From: CAZAMI01 sp964627805
GTDB taxonomy: Archaea; Thermoproteota; Thermoprotei_A; Sulfolobales; NBVN01
Length of the DNA stretch: 64,000 nucleotides
Direction: 5' to 3'
Assembly (NCBI GenBank): GCA_964627805.1
Contig: CAZVLA010000026.1
Location: 1 to 64,000, forward strand
The notes beneath the pieces were generated by a model. The model saw only the letters and a program-made list of their open reading frames with translations, had not been told where the DNA came from and made no database searches. Positions 24,709-34,739 of the stretch are shown here, piece by piece; the stretch's first letter is position 1; each line of letters starts with the position of its first letter. The translations under genes and the position numbers were made by a program.

Positions 24709-25889
24709 GAAGGAGTGAAGTATATGAGGACTAATGTTAATGCGTAAGTAATAGCTATCGTAGCTGGTAGGGCTAGTAGCCACATACCGAATATCCTAGC
24801 AAGTACCCTCATATTTAATGTCCTAACACCCCTAGATAACCCAACACCCATAACACCACCTACTATAGCCATTGAGGTAGAGACCGGTAGTCCTAGCCTA
24901 GAAACTACGAGCATAGCTAACGTAGCCGACATCTGAGCCGCGTAAGCAGAAGGTGGTGAGAGGGGGGTTATCCTCTCACCTACGGTCTCAATGACCTTGG
25001 ATCCCCACAGAGCTATACCAGCTGATAATCCAGTAGCTGCTATGAAGAGTGATAACCACATAACGTGGGACGCACTACCAACTCCTTCGGCATAGAGTAT
25101 AGCTGCTAAAGGACCGGCTGAATTAGCTACGTCATTAGATCCGAAGGAGAAGGCCATACCCATGGCGGCCATTATTAATAGGATTCTGGATGCCTCATAA
25201 GCAGCGTTCCTACCTTTCTTAACCCTATGCCTCCAGTACATATAAACAAATGCAGTAGCTAATGAGCTAACCCCTAAAGTTACGAGTATTACGAAGAGTA
25301 TGCTTGAAGCATTGACGGTCTTAATAAGTATTAAGATCGTAGGTGAGGCGGCCGTTAAGTACGAAGCAGCTATTACGCCTACCTTAGCTCTCCTAATGTC
25401 CTTAAAGGACCTACTAAAGCTTAGGTAGAGTCCGTAAGCCATACCAGCAGTAGCTACGGGTACTACACCCCAAGCAGCTAAGATCTTAATTACTTCACCC
25501 CAACTAACGCTTGAAGTACCTACTGCTAACCCGAAGCCTATGACCCCACCCACAATACAGACGTGGACACTCATAGGTACCTTAAGGAACGTACTGATTA
25601 AGGTCCAGAACCCAGCAGCTATTAATACGGATATCATACCCTTAATGACTACGGTACTTGATATTGCCATAGTATTGACTATGCCCCTCATTATAGTGTT
25701 AGTAACGTATATACCTAAAGCGGCTGACCCAGCAAAGCTAGCTATTGCTGCCATGTAGAGTGCTTTCCTAGCGGAGAGGACCCTAGCACCGACGGCAGTA
25801 CCTACTGAGTTAGCTGCGTTATTAGATCCGTTATTCCAAGCAACGAAGAGTGCCGCAGCAGTCGCTAGTGCGATCATTAGTAGTCCCAT
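24705..25889 (-). CDS. PiT-family inorganic phosphate permease
   Basis: 394-residue membrane protein with the duplicated PiT signature: WNNGSNNAANSVGTAVGAR near the N-terminus and FGSNDVANSAGPL in the second half, each containing the GxNDxxN-type substrate motif. Imports phosphate with H+ or Na+. A GGGAGGTGG ribosome site precedes the ATG and a TTTATTTATG TATA-like element lies about 60 bases upstream. Partner DUF47 gene is convergent. Confidence 0.93.
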   Translation of the reverse strand: MGLLMIALATAAALFVAWNNGSNNAANSVGTAVGARVLSARKALYMAAIASFAGSAALGIYVTNTIMRGIVNTMAISSTVVIKGMISVLIAAGFWTLISTFLKVPMSVHVCIVGGVIGFGLAVGTSSVSWGEVIKILAAWGVVPVATAGMAYGLYLSFSRSFKDIRRAKVGVIAASYLTAASPTILILIKTVNASSILFVILVTLGVSSLATAFVYMYWRHRVKKGRNAAYEASRILLIMAAMGMAFSFGSNDVANSAGPLAAILYAEGVGSASHVMWLSLFIAATGLSAGIALWGSKVIETVGERITPLSPPSAYAAQMSATLAMLVVSRLGLPVSTSMAIVGGVMGVGLSRGVRTLNMRVLARIFGMWLLALPATIAITYALTLVLIYFTPS

Positions 25890-26035
25890 AGTACCACCTC
25901 CCTATACCCCCAGTATCGTATTGTTAAGAGTGTAGGAGTCATAAATAAACCCTAACCCCACAGGTTAATCCTCAAGACTAGGTACTAACTTAAACCTTAG
26001 GTACTAATAAGTAGTAACATAAGTAAGGAGATTTT

Positions 26036-26053
26036 AGGTAGTACTTACTACCT
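26036..26053 (+). promoter_or_regulatory. Inverted repeat, candidate operator of thiDN
   Basis: AGGTAGTA-CT-TACTACCT, two perfect 8-base arms around a 2-base centre, ending five bases before the GTG start of thiDN. The position at the expected transcription start fits a repressor site. ThiN-domain regulators (ThiR) are known to control archaeal thiamine genes, but whether this matches their site is not known. Confidence 0.45.
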
Positions 26054-26058
26054 ATTCG

Positions 26059-27444
26059 GTGGTTTTAGTGAGTAGTAAATTCAAGATACCCTGCGCCTTA
26101 ACCATAGCTGGCTCAGACTCCGGTGGAGGTGCAGGTATTGAGGCTGACTTAAAGACCTTCGCCGCCTTAGGGGTTCACGGCTTAGTAGCTATAACGTCAG
26201 TAACTGCTCAGAACACTCTAGAGGTTAGAGCTACTTACGACCTACCTCCTGAAGCTGTGATTAAGCAGGTTGAGGCAGTTGCTGATGACTTAGGTGTTGA
26301 TGCTGCTAAGACGGGAATGTTGAGTAATTCAGGTATTATTAAGGCAGTTGCTGACGTAGTTAAGAGGTATGGGTTCCCGTTAGTAGTTGATCCGGTAATG
26401 ATTGCTAAGTCAGGTGCTCCGCTACTTAAGCCGGAAGCTGTTGAGACACTCATTAAGTACTTAATACCTCTAGCTAAGGTGATTACCCCGAATAGGTTCG
26501 AGGCTGAGAGGTTAACTGGGGTTAAGATAAGTTCAGTAGAGGATGCTAAGGTAGCTGCTAGGAAGTTAGTTGAGGAGTTAGGTGCTGAGGCAGCCGTTGT
26601 TAAGGGTGGGCACTTAAGTACTGATGAGGCCATCGACGTACTCTATTACAGAGGTACTTACAGATTGTATGAAGCACCTAGAGTAACTAATGGTTGCTAC
26701 CACGGTACTGGGTGCTCCTTCTCAGCAGCTATAACTGCTGAGTTAGCTAAGGGTAGGGACGTTACTGAAGCTGTTAAGGTGGCTAAGGAATTCATTACTA
26801 AGGCGATAACCTACGGCTTAAAGGTAGGTAAGGGGCACTGCCCAGTAAACCCTATGGCGTGGGTCGACATACCTGCTTGGAAGTGGTTAGTAATTAGTGA
26901 CTTAAGGAGGGCTGTTGAGATTATAGAGAGTTACGGTGACTTAATCAGTAAGTACCTACCGGAGGTACAGATGAACGTAGTTGAGGCTATACCAGCACCT
27001 TACGCAAGGGGTTTAGAGGATGTAGCAGGTATTAAGGGTAGGGTAGTTAGGTACGGTAACACGGTTAAGGCCGTAGGACCCCCCGAATTCGGTGTCTCTA
27101 AGCACTTAGCTAAGGCCGTACTAACAGCTATGAGGTACGACCCCAGAGTTAGGGCAGCACTTAATATTAAGTACTCTAAGGAATTCATTAAGGTTGCTGA
27201 ATCCCTAGGTATGAAGGTATCATTCTATGACAGAACTAAGGAACCACCTGAGATTAAGGCTGTTGAGGGGGCCACGATACCGTGGGGTACTGAGGAAGCT
27301 ATTAAGAGGGTGGGTTGCGTACCGGACATCATATACCACTTAGGTGACGTCGGTAAGGAGCCCATGATAGTGATTCTAGGACGTAACGCTATTGAATGCG
27401 TTGAGAAGTTACTTAAGGTATTGAGGGTCCTCGAGAGCGGGTGA
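26059..27444 (+). CDS. thiDN: ThiDN: HMP/HMP-P kinase fused to ThiN-type thiamine phosphate synthase
   Basis: Residues up to about 270 are ThiD, the ribokinase-fold kinase phosphorylating hydroxymethylpyrimidine twice: TIAGSDSGGGAGIEAD, VDPVMIAKSG and NGCYHGTGCSFSAAI are diagnostic. The last 180 or so residues are the ThiN domain, which joins the pyrimidine and thiazole phosphates in archaea lacking ThiE (RYGNTVKAVGPPEFG, YHLGDVGKEPM). Total 461 residues. Start GTG 26059, or GTG 26068. An 18-base inverted repeat sits directly before the start. The M55 peptidase gene overlaps its end by four bases. Confidence 0.93.
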   Translation: MVLVSSKFKIPCALTIAGSDSGGGAGIEADLKTFAALGVHGLVAITSVTAQNTLEVRATYDLPPEAVIKQVEAVADDLGVDAAKTGMLSNSGIIKAVADVVKRYGFPLVVDPVMIAKSGAPLLKPEAVETLIKYLIPLAKVITPNRFEAERLTGVKISSVEDAKVAARKLVEELGAEAAVVKGGHLSTDEAIDVLYYRGTYRLYEAPRVTNGCYHGTGCSFSAAITAELAKGRDVTEAVKVAKEFITKAITYGLKVGKGHCPVNPMAWVDIPAWKWLVISDLRRAVEIIESYGDLISKYLPEVQMNVVEAIPAPYARGLEDVAGIKGRVVRYGNTVKAVGPPEFGVSKHLAKAVLTAMRYDPRVRAALNIKYSKEFIKVAESLGMKVSFYDRTKEPPEIKAVEGATIPWGTEEAIKRVGCVPDIIYHLGDVGKEPMIVILGRNAIECVEKLLKVLRVLESG

Positions 27445-28301
27445 TTAACATGAGGATTTACGTATCAGTTGATGTTGAGGGACTCCCAGGGATATTCCAT
27501 CCTGAACACTTAAGTCTTAAGAGGTCGTTGTTTGATGAGTGTAGGAGAGTAATGAGTAAGGTAGTTACTTCATTAATCGATATATTACTTAATGAGGGAG
27601 TAGATGAGGTTTGGGTAGCTGATAGTCATGGATTCATGGGTACATTACCGTACCTTGAAGTACCTAGTAAGGTTAGGTTAATTAGGGGCTTCCCTAGACC
27701 GTTAGCTATGGTTTACGGAATTGATAGGGGTTTTGATGGTGCTATGTTTATAGGGTACCATAGCGCAGCAGGTACTTACAGGAGTGTATTCGATCATACA
27801 TTTAGTGGTAGAGCTGTTCATGAAGTGAGGATCAACGGTAGGTTAGCTAGTGAGTTCTACATAAACGCACTAATAGCTAGTCACTACGGAGTTCCAGTAA
27901 TTCTAGTACTAGGTGATGATAAGTTAAGGAGGGACGTTAAGGAGGTAGCGCCTTGGGCTGAGTACGTAGAGGTTAAGGAGTCAGTAGCTAGGTATGCAGC
28001 AGTTATGAAGCCTATTGATGAGGTAATTGATGAGTTAAATAGACATGCTAGGTTAGCCTTAAGTAAGTTAAGGAGGGGTGAGGTAGGGTTAGTTAAGTTA
28101 GGTAATGAGTTAGTTATGGAGGTAGTACTTAAGAGTACTTGCTATGCAGACTTAGCTGAGGAGTTACCTAGTGTTGAGAGGGTTAATGCATACACTATTA
28201 GGTACGTTGCTAAGGACCCTATAGACTTACATAGGACCCTAGACTTGATAGTTATGCTTTCCATAGCTTCAGATACGTTAAGGAGTTACTTAAGTAGCTA
28301 A
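27441..28301 (+). CDS. M55-family D-aminopeptidase (DppA-like)
   Basis: Zinc peptidase of the DppA family. Recognisable elements: SVDVEG at the N-terminus with the metal-binding Asp and Glu, WVADSHG, FIGYHSAAGT and DHTFSG, supplying the His and Asp ligands. 286 residues, normal for the family. The Bacillus enzyme frees N-terminal D-amino acids from short peptides; the archaeal role is unclear. Overlaps thiDN by four bases and the convergent AMP phosphorylase gene by four. Confidence 0.9.
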   Translation: MINMRIYVSVDVEGLPGIFHPEHLSLKRSLFDECRRVMSKVVTSLIDILLNEGVDEVWVADSHGFMGTLPYLEVPSKVRLIRGFPRPLAMVYGIDRGFDGAMFIGYHSAAGTYRSVFDHTFSGRAVHEVRINGRLASEFYINALIASHYGVPVILVLGDDKLRRDVKEVAPWAEYVEVKESVARYAAVMKPIDEVIDELNRHARLALSKLRRGEVGLVKLGNELVMEVVLKSTCYADLAEELPSVERVNAYTIRYVAKDPIDLHRTLDLIVMLSIASDTLRSYLSS

Positions 28302-29803
28302 ACAAATTCTGGGTAAGTCTCTAGTAACATACCCTCAATAGTTATTGGTTTTAACTTAGTAACTAATTTATAAGCCTCCTCAAGCCTAACGCTAGAGTTA
28401 CTGTATATCTCCATAAGTACGTCACCCTTCTTAACCTTATGCCCCCTCTTAACATAGAGCTTAACACCAGCACCCTTATCGTGAGGTGCTCCAGCAGCTC
28501 TCGCTATCGCTGTTATTGGTTGATTATAAACCCCCGTTACGTAGCCATCCATAGGTGCTCTAACCTCAACCTTATGTTTCCCTAATGGTATGTCTTCAGG
28601 CTTTACGTTGGGGTCACCTCCTTGAGCTTCAATAATCTTCTTAAACATTTCATAAGCCTTACCACTACTTAAGATTTCCTTAGCGACCTCCCTACCAGCA
28701 CCTCTAGGAGCTACTCCAGCCATCTCAAGTACTAAACCAGCTATTGATATAGCCTTCTCAGTTACTGACATAGGTCCTTTACCCAGTAACGTCTCTATAG
28801 CCTCCCTAGCTTCTAAGGCAGGACCTACTGCATAACCTATTGGTTGCCCACCATACGTTAATGCGCACCTAATGCTTATCCCTAACCCCTGACCTACTTG
28901 AGTAAATAGTGAAGCTAATTCCCTACCCCTCTCTAGGGTCTCAACCTTAGCTCCATGACCTACTGGTATGTCTATGAGTAGGTGCTGAACACCCATGCTT
29001 AACTTCTTAGATAGGATTGAGGCGACCATCTGGGATACGGGGTCAGCCCTAAGTACGTGCTCGACCCTTATTAGTATGTCATCAGCTGGTGCTAGGTTAA
29101 GAGCGCCTCCCCATATTATGAATCCATTAACCCTCTTAGCTAATTCAAGAACCTCATCAACCGTGAATTCAACTCTAGCTAGTACCTCCATAGTATCTGC
29201 AGTACCTGCTGGTGATGTTATTGCTCTTGATGAGGTTTTAGGTATGAATATACCTGCCGAAGCTATTATGGGTACAGCGACCATCGATACCTTAGAATTA
29301 CCTGGTACACCACCTATTGAGTGGATATCGAATACTGGTTCCTCAAACTTAAGCTTCTTACCCGTCTCAACCATAGCTCTAGTTAAGTGTATCATTTCGT
29401 TAATATCCATACCGACACTCATTTGAGCTGATATGAATGCAGCGATCTCAACATCAGTTAATACACCGTTGACTATGTCCTTAATGATTACGTACATCTT
29501 ATCATAATCGAGCTTCTCACCTTTCAACTTCCTCTTAATGTAGTTTATAGACACTGGTGTTATGTAAGGCTCTATATCAATCTCCTTGGGCTCACCTAAT
29601 TCTCTGTAAAGCCCCCTATGCATAACTACGGAGTTACCTAAACCATCCCTAACGCCGACGAATACAGTCATTACTCTACCGTTAATACTTAACTTAGCTC
29701 TACATCCAGGGCATATATCAAGTGCCTTAGCAACTTCAGAACCTACGATCACGAAGGGGATGTTACCTGCATTATCATCAGAAACTACTACTCTAACCTT
29801 CAT
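28298..29803 (-). CDS. deoA: AMP phosphorylase (archaeal DeoA family)
   Basis: Phosphorolyses AMP, CMP or UMP to base and ribose 1,5-bisphosphate, first step of the archaeal AMP pathway that ends in form III RuBisCO. It has the extra N-terminal beta domain typical of the archaeal enzymes and the thymidine-phosphorylase core: DIHSIGGVPGNSKVS for phosphate binding and PKTSSRAITSPAGTADTME. The start was set at ATG 29803, preceded by GGAGGG; a TTG at 29827 is the alternative. RuBisCO is encoded at 45.6 kb; the ribose-1,5-bisphosphate isomerase is not in this window. Confidence 0.93.
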   Translation of the reverse strand: MKVRVVVSDDNAGNIPFVIVGSEVAKALDICPGCRAKLSINGRVMTVFVGVRDGLGNSVVMHRGLYRELGEPKEIDIEPYITPVSINYIKRKLKGEKLDYDKMYVIIKDIVNGVLTDVEIAAFISAQMSVGMDINEMIHLTRAMVETGKKLKFEEPVFDIHSIGGVPGNSKVSMVAVPIIASAGIFIPKTSSRAITSPAGTADTMEVLARVEFTVDEVLELAKRVNGFIIWGGALNLAPADDILIRVEHVLRADPVSQMVASILSKKLSMGVQHLLIDIPVGHGAKVETLERGRELASLFTQVGQGLGISIRCALTYGGQPIGYAVGPALEAREAIETLLGKGPMSVTEKAISIAGLVLEMAGVAPRGAGREVAKEILSSGKAYEMFKKIIEAQGGDPNVKPEDIPLGKHKVEVRAPMDGYVTGVYNQPITAIARAAGAPHDKGAGVKLYVKRGHKVKKGDVLMEIYSNSSVRLEEAYKLVTKLKPITIEGMLLETYPEFV

Positions 29804-29845
29804 AGTTACTCCCTCCAGTATGGGCAAGTAGTATATCTTGCTAGG

Positions 29846-29861
29846 TAAGTATTAATACTTA
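29846..29861. promoter_or_regulatory. Perfect 16-base palindrome upstream of AMP phosphorylase
   Basis: TAAGTATTAATACTTA reads identically on both strands, 43-58 bases before the ATG of the AMP phosphorylase gene and overlapping its likely TATA region. It could be a dimeric regulator's operator, but TTAAGTA-like words are common in this DNA, so chance is possible. Confidence 0.35.
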
Positions 29862-29911
29862 GTGAAAATTCTGCTTAGAGACTAAATTAACTAAAGATTA
29901 CTCTGTAATAA

Positions 29912-31264
29912 TTATTTTCTTCCCAGAATCTTAATCCCCCTACCCCTAACCTTCCCAACTCTAAACCTATGCTGTATCGTGAATAACCTTTCAGAACTAA
30001 GTAGCTTAGATGACGCAAAGAGCATAATACCTGAGAAGCCAGCTGCCCAGAATATCGACGCTAGAGCGACCCATGCATACCCCTCAATAAATGCCTTAAT
30101 AACTAACATAGGGGCTATGAATGGTGATATAGCGATTAATACTGCAGTACCTGCAACCCCTAAGCTATGGATATCCGTGAACATCATTACGAAAGCAGGT
30201 ATCATTACTAAGAACGCTAACTGACCTACGTAGGTCTGCGATACCCTAACCTCAGGCGCCATCGAACCCAGTAGTATACCTAATGAGGCAACAGCAACTA
30301 ATGATATAAACGTGGACGTAAGTACTAAAGCTATTACCTGAGGCGATAATATGGACCCTAGCCCTAAGGTCGTTAGGGTCGATGAGGTACTAGACGAGCT
30401 GTAAGTACTTACTGATGCACTAAGTACTACCTGATAGAACACGAGGTACATGTAAAGTATGAAACCACCCATGTACGACACCGTAGCTAATGCTACAATA
30501 ACTGAACTACCTAATAACTTACCGAGCACTATCTTACTACGGGGTATCGGTAACGTAAGTAGTATCTCTAGGGTCTTTTCCTCATTCTCGACAGCCATTG
30601 ACGTAGATGATATGCCTAAGGCAGTCGATATCACTACTAGGGGAGCGAAGAGGAATAGGAATGAAGAGAATGACAGAGCAGTAATAACTCCCGGACTTAC
30701 GAATGCGCCTCTAAACATTACTAGTTCCCTATACACTACAGGCTCCTCAATAAACTCAGGAGGGACTCCCTTCAAGTGAGCTATATAGTCTCTAATGAAG
30801 CTTGAAACACCATCTATAAACGCCCTAGCCGCTCCTATAGATATTGATGATGTCATGGAGACTCCAGTAACCATGGTGTAGACTCTAAGATTAGCTTGTT
30901 TGTAGCTACTTACGCATTTACTGAAGTTCTTAGGTATGATAACTACTAAGTTAAATCCATTACTTAATGCTTTCCTAATTACTTCATCACTACATGACTT
31001 ACTAACCACTACCTTACTTGAGTGATTCAGACTGTACTCAATCACTAACCTACTTAAGTTACCTTCATCCTCATTACATATCATTATCTTAGGCTTCATA
31101 GCTACCTCCTTAGCTACCTTAGCCATATGCGAGAATCCTAAACCGTATATCAGTCCTAGAACCGCGAATATTACGAAGGGCATGACAATTACTGAAATAA
31201 GTACCTTCCTATCCCTAAGTAAGTTCTTGACTTCCTTACTCACTAATTCCTTAAGCACTCTCAA
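29912..31264 (-). CDS. ABC-2 type permease of a NatB/YhaP-like exporter
   Basis: 450 residues with the typical layout: cytoplasmic start KEVKNLLRDRKVLISVIVMP, first membrane helix, an extracytoplasmic domain of about 150 residues, then a cluster of five or six helices including EEKTLEILLTLPIPRSKIVLGK, the conserved cytoplasmic loop of NatB-like permeases. Overlaps the ATPase gene by 14 bases. Na+ or peptide export is typical, but the substrate cannot be read from sequence. Confidence 0.9.
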   Translation of the reverse strand: MRVLKELVSKEVKNLLRDRKVLISVIVMPFVIFAVLGLIYGLGFSHMAKVAKEVAMKPKIMICNEDEGNLSRLVIEYSLNHSSKVVVSKSCSDEVIRKALSNGFNLVVIIPKNFSKCVSSYKQANLRVYTMVTGVSMTSSISIGAARAFIDGVSSFIRDYIAHLKGVPPEFIEEPVVYRELVMFRGAFVSPGVITALSFSSFLFLFAPLVVISTALGISSTSMAVENEEKTLEILLTLPIPRSKIVLGKLLGSSVIVALATVSYMGGFILYMYLVFYQVVLSASVSTYSSSSTSSTLTTLGLGSILSPQVIALVLTSTFISLVAVASLGILLGSMAPEVRVSQTYVGQLAFLVMIPAFVMMFTDIHSLGVAGTAVLIAISPFIAPMLVIKAFIEGYAWVALASIFWAAGFSGIMLFASSKLLSSERLFTIQHRFRVGKVRGRGIKILGRK

Positions 31265-31970
31265 TCACCTTAACGAACACCTCCTCAAGATTACTTGCGC
31301 CATACCTCTCCTTAAGTTCTTGAGGCTTACCTAAAGCGACTATCCTACCCTTATGTATAAGTGCTACCCTATCACATAAGTACTCAACCTCAAGCATATT
31401 ATGTGATGACAGTATGACCGTTATCCTGTACCTCCTCACGTACTCCTTAATTACGTTCCTAACGTAGAGTGCGTGATAGACGTCAAGACCTGATGAGGGT
31501 TCATCCATTATAGCTAATTTAGGCTTAACCATTAGCGTCCTAGCAACCTGTAACCTCCTCTTCATACCTTTACTATAAGTACTTACGTATCTCCTTAAAT
31601 CACTCTTGAGGCCTGAAATCCTAGCACCCTCTTCAACAGCATCATCACCTAAGCCGTAGATCCTAGCTATGAATCTTAGGTACTCATACCCCGTTAAGTA
31701 CTTGTAAGCACCTGCTTCCTCAGGTAGGTAGGCTATTAGCTTCCTGACTCTATTAGCTTCCTTAACCACGTCATGACCAAATACCTTAACACTACCTGAT
31801 GTAGGTTTAAGTAAGGTAGCTATTATTCTTAAAGTAGTTGTCTTACCAGCGCCGTTAGGACCTACCAAACCGAATATCTCACCCTCCTCAACAGTGAATG
31901 AAATACCTCTTAAGGCCCTCACATTACCGAAGTCCTTAATTAGGTCCCTAACCTCAACCGCGTGTACCAT
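31251..31970 (-). CDS. ABC transporter ATP-binding protein
   Basis: 239-residue ATPase of the adjacent permease. Walker A GPNGAGKTTT, signature YSKGMKRRLQVAR, Walker B AIMDEPSSGLD and switch His in SSHN are intact. It lacks the C-terminal extension of the ATPase at 8.1-9.1 kb, so the two systems are distinct. Confidence 0.93.
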   Translation of the reverse strand: MVHAVEVRDLIKDFGNVRALRGISFTVEEGEIFGLVGPNGAGKTTTLRIIATLLKPTSGSVKVFGHDVVKEANRVRKLIAYLPEEAGAYKYLTGYEYLRFIARIYGLGDDAVEEGARISGLKSDLRRYVSTYSKGMKRRLQVARTLMVKPKLAIMDEPSSGLDVYHALYVRNVIKEYVRRYRITVILSSHNMLEVEYLCDRVALIHKGRIVALGKPQELKERYGASNLEEVFVKVIESA

Positions 31971-32063
31971 GGACTCTCCCTTACCTGCCAGCTCATGTAG
32001 TCACGTCTAATCTATAGTGTTACATAGGTATTTATTTTTACCTTAATGAGTTAATTACTGAAA

Positions 32064-33572
32064 TTAAGTTAGGTACTTCGTTTCTAAGTAATCAATTAAG
32101 TACTTGGGATTGACGTACTCTCCAAAAGCTCTCTCAAGTAGTTCCTTAGGACTGTAGGTAGCACCCCACCTGCATATACTGTCCCTTAGGAAAGCAGTTA
32201 TTGTGTCTAAACCACCATTACTTATGTAATTACATATCTCTGAGTACCTACTCTCGAATGCATGCTTTAGTTGAGTAGCTACTAAATTACCTACTAGGTA
32301 TGTAGGTAAGTACCCGAAGTAACCTAAACTCCAGTGTATATCATGGAGTACACCCTCCCTAACGTCTTTAGGTCTAACACCTAGTAATTCATCGTATAAG
32401 TCACTCCAGTATTGAGGTAACTCATCAGTACTTAAGCTACCCTCAATGAGTCTCTTCTCAACCTCATACCTAATAATCATGTGTATATTATTAGTTACTT
32501 CATCAGATAATACTCTTGTAGGGGATATTATGATCTGATTAAAGTAAAGGTAAAGATCGTCATTACTGAACCTACTTAACTCACTAAAGTACTTTAGTAA
32601 GACACTACGGATCCACTCTAGGAAGCACCTCGACCTACCAATTACTGAATCCCAGAACTTGGCAATACCTTCATGAATACCTACGCTAGCACCTACAGCT
32701 ATTGGTGTACGTGATAAGCGCTGATCAATAAGTAACTCGTAGAGTGCATGACCGAATTCATGTAATGTACTTAATACGTTAGATCTAAGATCTCCTGTAA
32801 CCTTAATTATTATCCTAACATCATTGCTGCTTAAGGGTATCATGAAGATATTCTTCGAGAAATCAATACGTGCCCTACTGCCTAATGGTAACCCTAACTT
32901 AGTAAGTAGTTCCGTAATGAACTCCTTAATTAAGTCCTCCCTAGTCCTTGATTTAATCAACTTAACATCTCTAACGTAATCGCTATTTCTTAATTTATTA
33001 ACTAAACACACTAACTTACTACGTAACTCATTAACTATGGAATCCATTACTAGGGTATTTAAACCTTCCTCATAAAGGTCAAGTAACGCGTCGTAAGGAT
33101 GGTGTTCGTAATCCAAGTATTCAGTAACTAACCTCTGAAGATCCAGTAACTTATCTAGGTACGGCTTAAATACTGCGTAATCACTCCTTGCTCTAGCTAC
33201 TTCCCATGCCCTCCTCGCCTCATGCCTTACCCTATTAAGCTCCCTAAGAACTTTTAGAGGTATTGATTTAGTGAATCTGATATCACGTAATAGTAACCTA
33301 ACAACACCTTTCTCGAAATCGTTTAACGGCTCCTTGAGTGCTTTCCTAACCAGGGTTTCTAACTCATTACTCATTAATATCCTATGCTTAATCAACGATA
33401 GCTGATCGATCACGAATACACGGTCCTCTAAGCCGTTAGTAGGTAGGTAAGTCTCTCTATCCCAGTTCATTAGCTTAATTACGTAGTCAATAACCCATAC
33501 AGGCTTAAGTATATCAAGTATCGCTATCACTACTGGATTCCTAAATACTGCGTACTCCTTCAAACCCCTCAC
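32064..33572 (-). CDS. M32-family metallocarboxypeptidase (Taq type)
   Basis: 502 residues. The zinc motif HEFGH is at 271-275, followed by GIHEGIAKFWDSVIG containing the downstream glutamate ligand and YFGYLPTYLVGN near the C-terminus, both diagnostic of thermostable carboxypeptidase Taq relatives. Removes C-terminal residues from peptides, with broad specificity. Single gene behind an A/T-rich promoter. Confidence 0.93.
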   Translation of the reverse strand: MRGLKEYAVFRNPVVIAILDILKPVWVIDYVIKLMNWDRETYLPTNGLEDRVFVIDQLSLIKHRILMSNELETLVRKALKEPLNDFEKGVVRLLLRDIRFTKSIPLKVLRELNRVRHEARRAWEVARARSDYAVFKPYLDKLLDLQRLVTEYLDYEHHPYDALLDLYEEGLNTLVMDSIVNELRSKLVCLVNKLRNSDYVRDVKLIKSRTREDLIKEFITELLTKLGLPLGSRARIDFSKNIFMIPLSSNDVRIIIKVTGDLRSNVLSTLHEFGHALYELLIDQRLSRTPIAVGASVGIHEGIAKFWDSVIGRSRCFLEWIRSVLLKYFSELSRFSNDDLYLYFNQIIISPTRVLSDEVTNNIHMIIRYEVEKRLIEGSLSTDELPQYWSDLYDELLGVRPKDVREGVLHDIHWSLGYFGYLPTYLVGNLVATQLKHAFESRYSEICNYISNGGLDTITAFLRDSICRWGATYSPKELLERAFGEYVNPKYLIDYLETKYLT

Positions 33573-33669
33573 ACCTAGTCTTACTAAATTACCTTGACCT
33601 AGGCAAATAAGTTATTTTATGGCCTAAGAGAATAAAGTTCTGGAGTTACTATGTATTAAGTATATTAAG

Positions 33670-34632
33670 TTAATACTGACTCATTAAGTCTAACTTACTT
33701 AGGACACTCTTAACGCATTTCCTAATCAGTGGCCCCTTAATACCCATGATAGCTAATAACTTGGTAATTAGTGAGATCCTTAATGGGGCGCCAGCAGCTC
33801 TTGGGTGTCCACCGCCTCCTAATGCCTTAGCTAATTCCCTAACATTGAATGATTTACTCCTTAAGCTTATTGATCCCTTCCTACAAATTACAGCTACATC
33901 TGCTTCGTACCGACTAAGTAATGCGTTAGCTATGTATGATGTTAGGTGTTCCTCATTACCTTTATAGTAATAAACTAACTTAATTCTTCCATACTCAACT
34001 ACTCCAGCCTTCCTTAGGGAGTTAGTTATTATCTTAAGCTCCTTACTAACGACTTCCTCAACAATACCTAGGAATTCATTAGGGAGTTCGCCGTTAAAAT
34101 TAACTAGCTTATTAACTAGATATTCCTTCCACCTAGCCCCTCCCCTATAACCGACGACCCTAGCTAGGTAATTACCTAGCCAGTGATCAAATCTCCATAG
34201 GTCTAGGGAGCACGTACCCTTAACTAACTCTTCAGTAGATGCATCCTTAATACCTAGTGAGTTATAGACAACACCTGCAGCGCATGTGTTTCTATCAAGG
34301 AATAATTTAACACCCAACTTACTTATGGTCTTAATCCAGGAATCATCCCATACGTGATGATCGAACCAATAAACCTCACCACCTGATCTTAGGATTCTCC
34401 TTAACTCATTAATTAACCTATTTAGTGACGGTTCATTAACTCCTAGGTCACAGATGAATAGCCTCGACCTACTAGGTACTTTACACAGTACTGCCCATAA
34501 CTGATGTGGTTGTGCAAAGTAGAGTCTATCGTAGCCCCCTAAGTACCTAATTACTAAGGAAGCGGATACTATACCGTCTAGGTCGGTATGAGTCACTATC
34601 ACCTTCTCATACTCGCTACTCAACCTACGCAC
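33670..34632 (-). CDS. DHH/DHHA1-family phosphoesterase
   Basis: 320 residues. DHH domain motifs: HTDLDGIVSA (motif 1), CDLG (motif 2), WFDHHVWD (motif 3, the DHH), and a C-terminal DHHA1 domain with GGGGHPRAAGA. Proteins of this family are Mn-dependent nanoRNases, pAp phosphatases or cyclic dinucleotide hydrolases; the archaeal substrate is not deducible. Start GTG 34632, with TTG 34623 as alternative. A second, different DHH protein is encoded at 60.8 kb. Confidence 0.88.
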   Translation of the reverse strand: MRRLSSEYEKVIVTHTDLDGIVSASLVIRYLGGYDRLYFAQPHQLWAVLCKVPSRSRLFICDLGVNEPSLNRLINELRRILRSGGEVYWFDHHVWDDSWIKTISKLGVKLFLDRNTCAAGVVYNSLGIKDASTEELVKGTCSLDLWRFDHWLGNYLARVVGYRGGARWKEYLVNKLVNFNGELPNEFLGIVEEVVSKELKIITNSLRKAGVVEYGRIKLVYYYKGNEEHLTSYIANALLSRYEADVAVICRKGSISLRSKSFNVRELAKALGGGGHPRAAGAPLRISLITKLLAIMGIKGPLIRKCVKSVLSKLDLMSQY

Positions 34633-34739
34633 CTAAGCACCTCGCTTAGGGGGTAATTAAATATTACCGTAATTGAGGTTAGGTATTATCTTAGAATAAA
34701 AACTCTCCTACGTACCTTAATTAGTTGTGGTGGTGGGTA

